A DNA stretch of 25,448 nt. It comes from a virus. The DNA lies in the IMG/VR virus record IMGVR_UViG_3300031766_000056, positions 1-25,448 of that record; one strand, written 5' to 3'. The stretch's first letter is position 1. Each line of letters opens with the position of its first letter. Made by a program: the position numbers and the translations under genes. Positions 1-7,617 of the stretch are shown piece by piece. The notes beneath the pieces were generated by a model. The model worked only from the letters and a program-made list of their open reading frames with translations. It was not told the DNA's origin and made no database searches.

Positions 1-147
1 TTTAACAATTTTTCTAGTTTCTTGTTGTAACGGTTGAACGTTAGTCACATATGATTCAACCTGTATAGTAGTCTGTGTAGTATTTGCTAACACTGATTGT
101 GCAAATAATACCGCTGTTAATATAATACCGTATTTAAGTTTATTCAT
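1..147 (-). CDS. Secreted or periplasmic protein with Sec signal peptide (partial, 3' end outside window)
   Basis: Only the first 49 codons are inside the window; the reading frame is open to the left edge. The N-terminus is typical of a Sec signal peptide: MNKLKYG (two lysines), a hydrophobic core of about 12 residues (IILTAVLFAQSV), and an LA-N junction that fits signal peptidase I cleavage near residue 21-22. The ATG at 147-145 is preceded by a good ribosome binding site (TAGGAG, about 7 nt upstream). The mature part begins Thr/Gln/Val-rich. It directly follows the 95-aa gene and probably shares its early promoter. There is no lipobox cysteine in the visible part, so an outer spanin is not suggested. 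The function cannot be named from 49 residues; an exported phage protein acting on the host envelope is an inference. Confidence 0.7.
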   Translation of the reverse strand, partial: MNKLKYGIILTAVLFAQSVLANTTQTTIQVESYVTNVQPLQQETRKIVK

Positions 148-161
148 AATTGATCTCCTAA

Positions 162-449
162 TCATTGCAGTTCTGGAAACATTTGTTTCACATAGTTTTT
201 AACAATAGCCTTTGTATCATTGTCAATTTCATCAATACGTTCTCTTGGAGTTTCTGTTCCAAACGTTTTAATTTCTTCTTTGGCAAGATGCAAAAGTTGT
301 CGTTTATTCATTCTTTGTAAAGTATGTAAATCTATAGACTCACCAGTTAAGGCGCTTAAGATATAATCCCCTACATCTTCATCACTAAGCGGTACCTCAA
401 TTTTAGCATTAATCCGCTTAATTCCATCATTATATATTTGTGCTCTCAT
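162..449 (-). CDS. Hypothetical small phage protein (95 aa)
   Basis: I do not recognise a family. The protein is charged and predicted largely helical (KEEIK, PRERIDEIDNDTKAIVKNYVKQMF), with no transmembrane segment and no cysteine pair. The ATG at 449 has a ribosome binding site (AAGGAT) a few bases upstream and a leader of about 30 nt after a near-consensus early promoter at 486-514. The gene ends 14 nt before the signal-peptide gene, so the two are probably co-transcribed. Position behind a strong sigma70-type promoter suggests early expression, perhaps in host takeover; that is inference only. Confidence 0.75.
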   Translation of the reverse strand: MRAQIYNDGIKRINAKIEVPLSDEDVGDYILSALTGESIDLHTLQRMNKRQLLHLAKEEIKTFGTETPRERIDEIDNDTKAIVKNYVKQMFPELQ

Positions 450-485
450 ATCCTTGTCATTTCTTTATTTAATACAATTATATAT

Positions 486-514
486 AATATAACAGTAAGA
501 CACTCTTTTGTCAA
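486..514 (-). promoter_or_regulatory. Early sigma70-type promoter for the 95-aa gene
   Basis: On the minus strand the -35 is TTGACA (509-514), the spacer is exactly 17 nt, and the -10 is TATATT (486-491), giving 11 of 12 consensus bases. The next gene start (449) lies 36 nt past the -10. A run of helically phased A-tracts sits just upstream. Confidence 0.75.
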
Positions 515-527
515 CCGAAATGTCTTG

Positions 528-560
528 TTTTTTAGGGTTTTTTGGGTTTTTTAGGATTTT
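528..560 (-). repeat. Phased A-tract (curved DNA) upstream of early promoter
   Basis: On the minus strand three A6 tracts and one A4 tract, separated by CCC-type triplets or quartets, have centres at about 530, 540, 549 and 558. Spacing is 9-10 bp, one helical turn. Such phasing is the classical signature of intrinsic DNA bending. The block starts about 14 bp upstream of the -35 of the 486-514 promoter and overlaps the stop codon of the 427-aa gene. It is not a terminator: no hairpin precedes it. Confidence 0.55.
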
Positions 561-1842
561 ACCAAGAACTTAGTGAAGCTCTTGCCCAAATACTAGTAGA
601 TCCGTCATAATCTGCACTTGCAATGTAGATATATGTGCTATCTGAAGCTAGATCACCCTTTTTGTCGCCTGGACTGCCAATACTAGTAGCTGGAACGCCA
701 TTTCGTATCATTGGATTAGGATTAGTTAGGTTTGTTGTTGTAGTTGGCGAACTATTACTTACTATTCCGCCTTCTGCTAGTCCGGTTATTCCTGGATCTG
801 TAGATGTTGTAGGGGCTGATCCAGAACTTTTAGGAACTGAATAATCTGGAGATGTTGTATATCCTACAATTACTCCACAATAATCATAAACTGGTGTTCT
901 TTCTATTGAGTCAACTGAAGGTAAATCATTTTGCTTTAATTTAGCCAACATTTGCTGATCTAACAAATAGTCAAATATACTGTTTCCTAGATCATCAACT
1001 GGATATCCACTTAAACTATCATATGCGGCTTTTAATGCCGCTGCAAGTCCTTGTGCTTTTGCCAATGTTAATGTGCTTGTATCAATTGCAGTTCCAACAC
1101 CTGTATGTGTTGCTTGTGTGGTTGGATCTGTAAATGCACTACCACCATTTGAGTTTGTTCCACTAAAGTTATTTTCAAGTGTAACTAAATCCTTCATATC
1201 TGAAGAGAATGTGTTAAGTTGGCTAACCATACTATCAATAGTAGCCTGTGGTGCGTTTGCTAAACTACCAAAATCATCTATAATATCGCCTAAATCTTTA
1301 AGAATGCCACCTTGAAAAATACCTGCATTAAATCCACTACCTGATGTGCAACCACCTACGTCACTGTCTAACATAGTTCCTAGTTTATCAAGTATGTCTT
1401 TACCTGCACCTAAATATGAACCAAATACTTCTTTCAATACGTTTGGAATAGGTTTTGGATTAACTGGTGTTCCACAGAAATTAATCATATTAGCAATTGC
1501 GGCAAACTCGGCGATTGCTGCATTAAGTCTTGCTAATACATTATCAATATTTGTATGTGCTATAAATTCGTCTAGGGCCGCTTCAGCTTCTGCAAGTGCT
1601 TTATATAATTCTGGTGGAACTCCTGATATACCTAACAATCTACCTAAGTTAATTTTTAAACATAACTGTAAGTTAGGAAGTTTAATTCCATTACCTGCAA
1701 GTAAACTACAGATAATTTCTCTTAAACTCATGCTGGTTGTTGTAGTTTCTACTTCACCTGTGCCTGCATCAACAGTAACACCTGTGACTATATCAACATC
1801 AGTGTTCTTTAAGTAATTAGCCGCTGTTTCAAAATCTGCCAT
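559..1842 (-). CDS. Large virion-type structural protein (427 aa), spike or baseplate associated
   Basis: No named family was recognised with certainty. The N-terminal 200 residues are Ala/Leu-rich and helical (ALAEAEAALDEFIAHTNI region), followed by Gly/Ser/Asn-rich segments (residues about 170-260) and a Ser/Thr/Pro-rich linker (about 335-380). The last 40 residues form a distinct module containing GDKKGD, YIYIASADYDG and SIWAR and end in Trp. I associate this type of C-terminal beta module with marine phage virion proteins. The gene follows the PAAR gene after a 1-nt gap, which points to the tail spike or baseplate hub. Likely transcribed from the late promoter at 2219-2226. Alternative: a head or fibre decoration protein. 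The CDS is secure; the role is inferred from context. Confidence 0.6.
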   Translation of the reverse strand: MADFETAANYLKNTDVDIVTGVTVDAGTGEVETTTTSMSLREIICSLLAGNGIKLPNLQLCLKINLGRLLGISGVPPELYKALAEAEAALDEFIAHTNIDNVLARLNAAIAEFAAIANMINFCGTPVNPKPIPNVLKEVFGSYLGAGKDILDKLGTMLDSDVGGCTSGSGFNAGIFQGGILKDLGDIIDDFGSLANAPQATIDSMVSQLNTFSSDMKDLVTLENNFSGTNSNGGSAFTDPTTQATHTGVGTAIDTSTLTLAKAQGLAAALKAAYDSLSGYPVDDLGNSIFDYLLDQQMLAKLKQNDLPSVDSIERTPVYDYCGVIVGYTTSPDYSVPKSSGSAPTTSTDPGITGLAEGGIVSNSSPTTTTNLTNPNPMIRNGVPATSIGSPGDKKGDLASDSTYIYIASADYDGSTSIWARASLSSW

Positions 1843-1843
1843 A

Positions 1844-2134
1844 TTAACCGCCTACGTATGTGTCGCCACTTGCTCCTGTAGCCTTTGGATTACAGTGGTC
1901 TCCTCCAGGCAAAGGACAATAGTTATCACCGTTTGCACTATTACCTTTAATAACAACAAGTTTGTTGTTAACATAAACTTGTGGATTTGCTGCTTTTAGT
2001 TCACCACCGCCATGACTATTAGGATCTCTGTCTACACTACATAATTTATTATTGACATAAACAGTGCTTTGGCCTACAACGTTATTTGCGGCGCCGCATG
2101 AACGACTATCTGTATTTCTGTGAACTCCTGCCAT
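1844..2134 (-). CDS. PAAR-domain tail spike tip protein
   Basis: At 96 aa it matches the size of T4 gp5.4, the PAAR protein that caps the gp5 spike and helps pierce the outer membrane. The sequence is Gly/Asn-rich and carries two pseudo-repeats beginning VYVNNKL (residues about 25 and 53), each followed by a D/N-rich turn, plus His and Cys residues late in the chain (H41, C73, H79, C81) that could bind the structural metal. The opening MAGVHRNTDS is typical of PAAR proteins, which start with a short strand carrying a His and an Asp. It lies 1 nt from the Lsm-like gene upstream and 1 nt from the 427-aa gene downstream. A TATAAATA late promoter 84 nt upstream fits a virion role. Confidence 0.8.
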   Translation of the reverse strand: MAGVHRNTDSRSCGAANNVVGQSTVYVNNKLCSVDRDPNSHGGGELKAANPQVYVNNKLVVIKGNSANGDNYCPLPGGDHCNPKATGASGDTYVGG

Positions 2135-2135
2135 A

Positions 2136-2429
2136 TTATTTTGCTATATGAATACCTGTTGTTTGTGAGATATATGTATTACTGGCGTCCTTCGCTGATT
2201 CAACTACACATATAATACTATTTATATTCAAACGCACTTTAGCTTCTGGGCTAACTGTAAACATAAATGGTGATAGGCCTACGCCTTTTTCTGCCGCCAC
2301 TAAAATAAGTGGTTTCTTTAATACAATGTGTGTTGCTGTTTGTTCTTCAAATTTTGCAATCATTTCTTCGCCGCTGTTGAGCTTAATACTTACTATGTCT
2401 CCGACTTTGTAAGATGTTTCAATTATCAT
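2136..2429 (-). CDS. Lsm/Sm-like small beta protein (97 aa)
   Basis: The first half reads like an Sm1 motif: VGDIVSIKLNSGEEMIAKFEE (residues about 7-27), then a second strand pair THIVLKKPLIL, a loop, and later strands KVRLNINSIICVVES, in the order of an Sm fold (Hfq/Lsm). Small phage proteins with this shape and a C-terminal tail reading QTTGI are common in T4-like marine phages; their role is not established and may be RNA or protein binding. The ATG overlaps the glutaredoxin stop by 4 nt, so translation is coupled to the ribonucleotide reductase operon. The gene also houses a late promoter (2219-2226) for the downstream spike genes. Alternative: an SH3-like accessory protein with no RNA role. 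Confidence 0.55.
   Translation of the reverse strand: MIIETSYKVGDIVSIKLNSGEEMIAKFEEQTATHIVLKKPLILVAAEKGVGLSPFMFTVSPEAKVRLNINSIICVVESAKDASNTYISQTTGIHIAK
2219..2226 (-). promoter_or_regulatory. T4-type late promoter for PAAR and 427-aa genes
   Basis: Exact TATAAATA on the minus strand, inside the Lsm-like gene, 84 nt upstream of the PAAR start. It lies just where an early metabolic operon runs into virion genes. An 8-mer like this is expected about three times per strand by chance in DNA this AT-rich, so position is the main support. Confidence 0.5.
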
Positions 2430-2680
2430 AATGTATATCCTGTTCCGTTAAAATTTGTGTCTTCTATATATTTTACCATCTGATCGTAACCGCCGATCTT
2501 TTGACCGTTAATTACAATCTGTGGAAATGTTCTTGCTGTAGGGAATTCTTCCATAATTAATTCACGGTCAAAGTCTTTTCCTAGTTCTTTGTATTCATAC
2601 TCAAAACCTCTGCTTTCACATAACGCCTTTGCTTTTACACAATAAGGGCATACTGGTTTTCCGTATATTTGTATTGTCAT
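2426..2680 (-). CDS. nrdC: Glutaredoxin (electron donor for ribonucleotide reductase)
   Basis: An 84-aa thioredoxin-fold protein. The CPYC active site is at residues 11-14 after a short first strand, TFPQI provides the cis-proline loop (residues about 52-56), and GGYDQM is the glutathione-binding turn. It supplies electrons to the C-terminal cysteines of NrdA. T4 NrdC (87 aa) plays the same role, and the symbol is given by that analogy. The start overlaps the nrdB stop by 4 nt and the stop overlaps the Lsm-like start by 4 nt, so it sits inside a tightly coupled operon. All key residues are intact and no truncation is seen. Confidence 0.9.
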   Translation of the reverse strand: MTIQIYGKPVCPYCVKAKALCESRGFEYEYKELGKDFDRELIMEEFPTARTFPQIVINGQKIGGYDQMVKYIEDTNFNGTGYTL

Positions 2681-3810
2681 AAACTAAATCCTTTAAATGT
2701 ATCTTCCGATACGTCCTGTTTAACACCACCAACAACATAAGAACTTATTTCAGTTTCTTGTGGAGCAACTTGCACTTCTGCACCGCTTATCCATTTTTGT
2801 GTCCATGGTAGTGGGTTTGCTTGTGATATACTATATGGACATTTTAATCCTACAGCCGTCATACGTTTTGCTGCAATCCATTCAATATAATCGTTAAGCA
2901 ATTGTGTGTTAAGTCCAATCATTGAGCCGTCTTTAAATAAGTATTCAGCCCATGCTTTTTCTTGGTTTACTGCATCAACAAACATTTTGATACAATCATC
3001 TTCTGTTTCTTTTGCAATCTTAATATAATCTTTATCGTCTTTTGGTAAAATCTTTAAAAGTGACTGTGTGCTTGCTAAGTGCAAGTTTTCATCACGTGCA
3101 ATTAGTTTAATAATCTTAGCATTACCTTCCATCTTTTTAAGTTCTGCAAATGCCCATGAACACGCAAAACTTACATAGAAACGAACACCTTCTAGAATGT
3201 TTACACTCATTAATGTTTTATATAACAACTTTTTAATTTCATATTTACTTATTTTAATTTTTTTACCATTAATAGTATGTGTTCCTTCGCCTAGTAGGTT
3301 ATAATAAGAAGTTAATTCTATAAGTTGATCATAGCACTCTGATATATCTCCTGCACAATCCATTATTTCTGGAATATCCATCATTTCATCAAATACAATA
3401 CTTGGATTGGAATATACATTACGAATGATATGTGTATATGAACGTGAATGAATTGTTTCACTAAATGTCCATGTTTGAATCCATGCTTCTAGTTCTGGTA
3501 AACATACTAATGGACCAAACGCTTCTACTGGTGCTCTACCTTGAACACTATCTAATAAAATTTGTCTTTTTAGATTACTTGTAAAAATATGACGTTCGTG
3601 TTCTGTTATGTTTTTAAAGTCGTTTGCATCTTTGGTTACATCAACTTCCTCAGGACGCCAAAAGAATCCCAACTGTTTATCGGTTAGCTTGTCAAATTGT
3701 TTATACTTCATAGTGTCATATCGCTGAATAGCAACTGCACCTGCTGGGTCCATAAAAGCCATTGCTTTAGTATGGTCTGTTTTATTGTCTGCGTTAAAGA
3801 CTGATGTCAT
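2677..3810 (-). CDS. nrdB: Ribonucleoside-diphosphate reductase class Ia beta subunit
   Basis: The 377-aa diiron-tyrosyl radical subunit generates the radical used by NrdA to reduce NDPs to dNDPs. By eye it aligns closely with E. coli NrdB: WRPEEVDV (51-58), LLDSVQGR with metal ligand D87, SETIHSRSYTHI with ligands E118 and H121 and radical tyrosine Y125, LEGVRFYVSFACSWAF with E207, and RDENLHLAST with E241 and H244. The C-terminal tail, which docks on NrdA, is acidic and hydrophobic (EDTFKGFSL). It starts 16 nt after the nrdA stop and overlaps the glutaredoxin start. All ligands are present, so it should be an active class Ia enzyme rather than a Y-less class Ic form. Confidence 0.97.
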   Translation of the reverse strand: MTSVFNADNKTDHTKAMAFMDPAGAVAIQRYDTMKYKQFDKLTDKQLGFFWRPEEVDVTKDANDFKNITEHERHIFTSNLKRQILLDSVQGRAPVEAFGPLVCLPELEAWIQTWTFSETIHSRSYTHIIRNVYSNPSIVFDEMMDIPEIMDCAGDISECYDQLIELTSYYNLLGEGTHTINGKKIKISKYEIKKLLYKTLMSVNILEGVRFYVSFACSWAFAELKKMEGNAKIIKLIARDENLHLASTQSLLKILPKDDKDYIKIAKETEDDCIKMFVDAVNQEKAWAEYLFKDGSMIGLNTQLLNDYIEWIAAKRMTAVGLKCPYSISQANPLPWTQKWISGAEVQVAPQETEISSYVVGGVKQDVSEDTFKGFSL

Positions 3811-3826
3811 TTTATATTACTCTCTA

Positions 3827-6151
3827 TTATATCTTACAACTATCACAGTCCTCGTCATCGAGGTCTGATGTTCCTTCGTATTCTGGCAAGCTATCTGAAT
3901 TATTAAGTTCATCTATATTGAGTTCGCCTTGCCCATCATATGTATTAAAATAATACAATTGTTTTCCACCATATTTGTAAAACATCAACAAGTGTTGAAT
4001 CATTACTGACATTGGTATCTTGTCATCTTCGTAAAACTGTGGATTATAACTTGTATTAACACTAATACCTTGATCGATATATTTTTGTAATACAGCCATA
4101 ATCTTTAAATAACCTTCTGGAGATTTTTGATTCCATAGTAAGTCATATTTATTCTTTAACCTAGCAAAACCTGGAACTACTTGCTTTAAAACACCATGTT
4201 TGCTTTGTTTAACACTTACTAAGCTACGTGGAGGTTCTACTCCATTTGTGCTATTACTAATTTGTGCTGAAGTTTCAGCTGGCATTAATGCCATTAATGT
4301 GCTATTTCTTATACCTGTTTTTTGTAGTTGCTTACGCAAACTCTTCCACGGCATACGTTCTTTGTGTGGAACTAATTCATCTACTTCTGTTTTGTATGTC
4401 ATATTTGGTGTAATACCTTGCCCATACTTTGTTTCATTTGTTCCGGGTATTGCACCTTGTTCAGCGGCCAGATCAGCACTTGCTTTAATTAAATAATAAC
4501 TCCATGCTTCTGCCCACTCGTCTACTAATGCTAGACCATTCTCATCTATGTCTTGATAGTTTAAATCATTCTTAGCTAACCAGTATGCAAAGTTAATAAT
4601 ACCAATACCTAATGGCCGTCTTTTCATTGTGCTAATTTCTGCAGCATTTACTGGATAATTTTGATATGTTAATAGTTCATCTAATGCTCTTACTGAAAGT
4701 CTACAAACACGTTCAAAGTCCTTAGGTGTTTTAATGTTACCCCAATTGATAGCTGCCAAAGTGCATAAACTAATTTCGCCTTCTTCGTCTTCAACTGATT
4801 TAAGTGGTTTTGTAGGTAGATTAATTTCACAACATAAATTACTTTGTTTAACAGGTGCTACGTCTTCTACAAATGCACCATGTGTGTTTGCATGATCTAC
4901 ATTCATTAGGTATACACGACCTGTGTTTTTACGTTCTTCAATAAATTGACTAAACAATTCAATTGCTGGAACTGTTTTTTTACGCAATCTAGTATTGCGT
5001 TCTGCTGTTTCGTATAGTTCTTTAAACTTGTTTTGATCACTAAAAAAAGATTCATATAGTCCTGGAACATCACTGGGTGAGAATAAAGTAATGTCACCAC
5101 CAGATAATACACGTTCATACATAAGTTTATTAAACTGAACTCCATAGTCCATGTGTCTAACACGGTTATCTTCTGTTCCTTTATTATTTTTTAATACTAA
5201 AAGATCTTCAACTTCTAAATGCCATATTGGATAATACAAAGTTGCCGCTCCACCACGGACACCACCTTGGCTACATGATTTAACCGCACTTTGAAACATT
5301 TTATAAAAAGGAATTACACCTGTGTGACTTGCATCACCATTTCTAATTGGTGAGTTAATGGCACGAATAGACCCTGCGCCAATACCTATACCAGCCTTTT
5401 GACTGACATACTTTACAATACTACTAGAAGTAGCATTAATACTATCAAGACTGTCGTCGGTTTCAATAAGAACGCAACTACTGAATTGACGTTGTGGTGT
5501 GCGTAGTCCGGCCATAATAGGAGTAGGTAAACTAATATCGAAATTACTAATAGCGTCATAAAAATCCTTTACATATTTCATTCTTACTTTTTGAGGGTAG
5601 TTAGCAAACAATGTTGCTGAAATCATCATGTATGCTATTTGTGGTGTTTCGTATATTTCACCTGTTACTCTGTTTTGAACTAGATACTTTCCTCTAAATT
5701 GTTCCATTCCTGCGAATGCAATATTCTCATCACGTTCGTGTCTAATATAACTATCAAGCTGAAAAATTTCTTCGGGGTTATAAACGGCAAAAAAACTTTT
5801 ATCGTAATAACCTAATTCTACATTACGTTTAGCAATTTCATTAAGACTACATGGTTCAAACTTGCCATATACTTCTTTACGTAAATGATAATTGATAAGT
5901 CTGCCTGCAACCCATTGGTAATTTGGTGTTTCTTCTTCAATGAGATCTGCGGCTGCTTTAATTAATGTTTCTTGAATATTTGCACTTTCAATTCCATTAT
6001 AAAATTGCAAATGACTTTTTAATTCTACTTCACTTGCACTTACTCCTGTGATTCCTTCACATGCGTAAAATACTACCTTGTGCATTTTTTCTAGATCAAG
6101 CTGTTCGCTAGTTTGATCACGTTTAATAACTGTAATATTATTTGTCATCAT
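3827..6151 (-). CDS. nrdA: Ribonucleoside-diphosphate reductase class Ia alpha subunit
   Basis: The 774-aa catalytic subunit provides dNDPs for phage replication. The N-terminal 95 residues look like an ATP-cone (VIKRDQTSEQLDLEKM...), the allosteric site for ATP/dATP. Catalytic residues match E. coli NrdA: C226 in SSCVLIE, N438/C440/E442 in NLCCEI, C463 in LCTLAA, the radical-transfer tyrosine pair in LYYFNTYDG near the C-terminus, and the C-terminal redox pair C769/C772 (CDSC) that glutaredoxin reduces. T4 NrdA (754 aa) is similar in length. The start is at tandem ATG codons (6151 or 6148) after a TGGAAAG ribosome binding site. A full-consensus early promoter lies 140 nt upstream, inside the preceding gene. 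Confidence 0.97.
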   Translation of the reverse strand: MMTNNITVIKRDQTSEQLDLEKMHKVVFYACEGITGVSASEVELKSHLQFYNGIESANIQETLIKAAADLIEEETPNYQWVAGRLINYHLRKEVYGKFEPCSLNEIAKRNVELGYYDKSFFAVYNPEEIFQLDSYIRHERDENIAFAGMEQFRGKYLVQNRVTGEIYETPQIAYMMISATLFANYPQKVRMKYVKDFYDAISNFDISLPTPIMAGLRTPQRQFSSCVLIETDDSLDSINATSSSIVKYVSQKAGIGIGAGSIRAINSPIRNGDASHTGVIPFYKMFQSAVKSCSQGGVRGGAATLYYPIWHLEVEDLLVLKNNKGTEDNRVRHMDYGVQFNKLMYERVLSGGDITLFSPSDVPGLYESFFSDQNKFKELYETAERNTRLRKKTVPAIELFSQFIEERKNTGRVYLMNVDHANTHGAFVEDVAPVKQSNLCCEINLPTKPLKSVEDEEGEISLCTLAAINWGNIKTPKDFERVCRLSVRALDELLTYQNYPVNAAEISTMKRRPLGIGIINFAYWLAKNDLNYQDIDENGLALVDEWAEAWSYYLIKASADLAAEQGAIPGTNETKYGQGITPNMTYKTEVDELVPHKERMPWKSLRKQLQKTGIRNSTLMALMPAETSAQISNSTNGVEPPRSLVSVKQSKHGVLKQVVPGFARLKNKYDLLWNQKSPEGYLKIMAVLQKYIDQGISVNTSYNPQFYEDDKIPMSVMIQHLLMFYKYGGKQLYYFNTYDGQGELNIDELNNSDSLPEYEGTSDLDDEDCDSCKI

Positions 6152-6209
6152 CTTTCCATTCTTTAGTTAGCGTATTAGTTATTTACATAAACACTAAAAG
6201 TATAAAGTG

Positions 6210-6644
6210 TTATGTTAACGTGCTAACCTGTGTTTTTTGTAAAATAGTTGTGTCTTCATTTAGATCCTTTATACTATTTACTATACCATAATTATAGTTT
6301 AGAATATGCTTGTTGTCAACAGAAACTATTAAGTTAATATAACTTTTTTTAGTGTTTTGCACTAACCAAATTTCACATTGTGAATAACTTTCTAACTGTA
6401 ATGTATACGCTATTCCTAACGCTACACTATTTTCATCGTATTCGCCATTCCATATAAAATCCCAAGGACCTAACCAAGTAGAGGAATCATATATGTCTGT
6501 ATGCATACTAGACATAGGTGCCATTCTCCAAAAGTCTACGACTTCTTGTAGTCTTTCTAGATATTCCATACTCGCTAAAGTTTTTCGGAATTGCCTCCAC
6601 AAACTAAGACGTTGCTTTGGCGAACACTGCCAAAATTCGTTCAT
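6210..6644 (-). CDS. Conserved phage protein of unknown function (144 aa)
   Basis: No function is recognised. The protein is aromatic-rich: LSLWRQFRKTLA and DFWRMAP near the N-terminus, then STWLGPWDFIWNGEYDENSVALGIAYTLQL in the middle (residues about 61-90), then beta-like strands ending near NYNYGIVNS. The W-x-GPW-x-x-I pattern recalls an unannotated family I associate with T4-like marine phages. It follows the fibre-like gene by 9 nt and is probably in the same late transcript. Its coding region contains a full-consensus early promoter that serves nrdA, so the DNA here carries two functions. No signal peptide or membrane segment is seen. Confidence 0.75.
   Translation of the reverse strand: MNEFWQCSPKQRLSLWRQFRKTLASMEYLERLQEVVDFWRMAPMSSMHTDIYDSSTWLGPWDFIWNGEYDENSVALGIAYTLQLESYSQCEIWLVQNTKKSYINLIVSVDNKHILNYNYGIVNSIKDLNEDTTILQKTQVSTLT
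6291..6319 (-). promoter_or_regulatory. Perfect-consensus early promoter for the nrd operon
   Basis: Minus strand: TTGACA (6314-6319), 17-nt spacer, TATAAT (6291-6296), 12 of 12 consensus bases. It is embedded in the 144-aa gene and points at nrdA, about 140 nt downstream. This lets the reductase operon be transcribed early even though the gene it sits in belongs to a late unit. Confidence 0.8.
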
Positions 6645-6653
6645 ATTATTATC

Positions 6654-7592
6654 TTACGTTGTAACGAACTTTGATGCAGTCTGTGTATAGTTAAATTGTA
6701 ATTCAGTAGTTAATGCTGTCTTAAATTTTAATGTAAATGTTCCTGATCCATTATTTGTTAGTGAAAATTCAACATCAGTTAGTTCATTGTCGCCAAAAAA
6801 CTTGTCTTCAATATTACTGGCTGTATTTCCAGACGCAAGTATATTTAATGTGCCTTTACGCATTTTACTTAATGATGGATTAACCAATGTATAATCCATA
6901 GTAATATCATTCATGCCACTATCACCACCAGTAGTAAACGTAATGCCTGTTGTTTCAGTTTGACCGCCGGTGTTAGTAAATTTAATAGCACTTCTTTTAA
7001 CTCTGTCGTCTGTTGGTGAACTTGTTATTTCTTTATTGTAATGCAATACAAATGTGTCTCCAGCTACTGGTCCAGTGTGTGCTGTTCCTGTTCCTGTGCC
7101 TACTGCATTTGCTGTAAATTCTGTGCCTACATTGTTGTTTGCTGCACCAATGGCTGTAAAGTCTGTTGTTCCAACTGTTGCAATCTTGTATAATTTACCG
7201 ACTATAAATGAACCTGCTGTATCAGAAATACCATGTTCTAATGCGTAAACTGGTGGGTTGTTGCCTTCTCCATCAGGATCGCTTACAACTATTGTGGTAG
7301 GTCCAGATGGAACTGTGGTTGTTGAGGAATCTAAGGCTCTGGTTACAACAATTGAATAATCTGCTAAATTACTTAGATATAACGGAGTTTGAACACCACC
7401 AATTGGAACTGTAAATGATATACTTGCTTCAGTAGTAGTTGAACTTACTAATGCACCTTCTAATGGTTTTTGTCCAAGGAATAGTCTTTGCTCATCTTCC
7501 GCAAGCATAAATTCGCCTGCTCCCAAAGTTGGAATTTCACTTGCGTTATCTTTTCTAATAATAATTTGCGATACTTTTGTTGTTATTGCCAT
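6654..7592 (-). CDS. Tail-fibre-like virion protein (312 aa) with GTTDFTAIGA module
   Basis: The N-terminus (IIIRKDNASEIPTLGAGEFML then RLFLG, residues 10-40) resembles the short N-terminal module of phage fibres and tropism determinants (pattern: strand, L-x-AGE-x, strand, LFIG). Residues about 127-171 form a repeat-type module around YKIATVGTTDFTAIGA, VGTEFTA and GTGTGTA, a unit I recall from many marine phage structural proteins. The rest is Ser/Thr/Gly-rich beta sequence. There is no signal peptide. Start at 7592 has a GAGGA ribosome binding site and a late promoter 25 nt upstream (7618-7625). Role as receptor-binding or accessory fibre is inferred; the exact partner is unknown. Confidence 0.65.
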   Translation of the reverse strand: MAITTKVSQIIIRKDNASEIPTLGAGEFMLAEDEQRLFLGQKPLEGALVSSTTTEASISFTVPIGGVQTPLYLSNLADYSIVVTRALDSSTTTVPSGPTTIVVSDPDGEGNNPPVYALEHGISDTAGSFIVGKLYKIATVGTTDFTAIGAANNNVGTEFTANAVGTGTGTAHTGPVAGDTFVLHYNKEITSSPTDDRVKRSAIKFTNTGGQTETTGITFTTGGDSGMNDITMDYTLVNPSLSKMRKGTLNILASGNTASNIEDKFFGDNELTDVEFSLTNNGSGTFTLKFKTALTTELQFNYTQTASKFVTT

Positions 7593-7617
7593 AATTGTTC
7601 CTCGTTTCTATATACTG

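Noticed and set aside
189-217. TTGACA inside the 95-aa gene (212-217) as a promoter for the signal-peptide gene
   Set aside because: No acceptable -10 occurs at 16-18 nt; the sequence is explained by coding.
4146-4152. ATAAATA core inside nrdA as a late promoter
   Set aside because: It is far from the nrdB start (over 300 nt), lacks the following C, and such 7-mers are expected several times by chance at this base composition.
4906-5163. 85-aa minus-strand ORF inside nrdA and other overlapping ORFs such as 1346-1816 (+) and 11600-12163 (+)
   Set aside because: They are out-of-frame or antisense shadows of well-supported genes, with no ribosome binding site or family motif.
6190-6211. Inverted repeat AACACT...AGTGTT after the 144-aa gene, as a terminator
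   Set aside because: The stem is only 6 bp and AT-rich, with no U-tract following on the minus strand.
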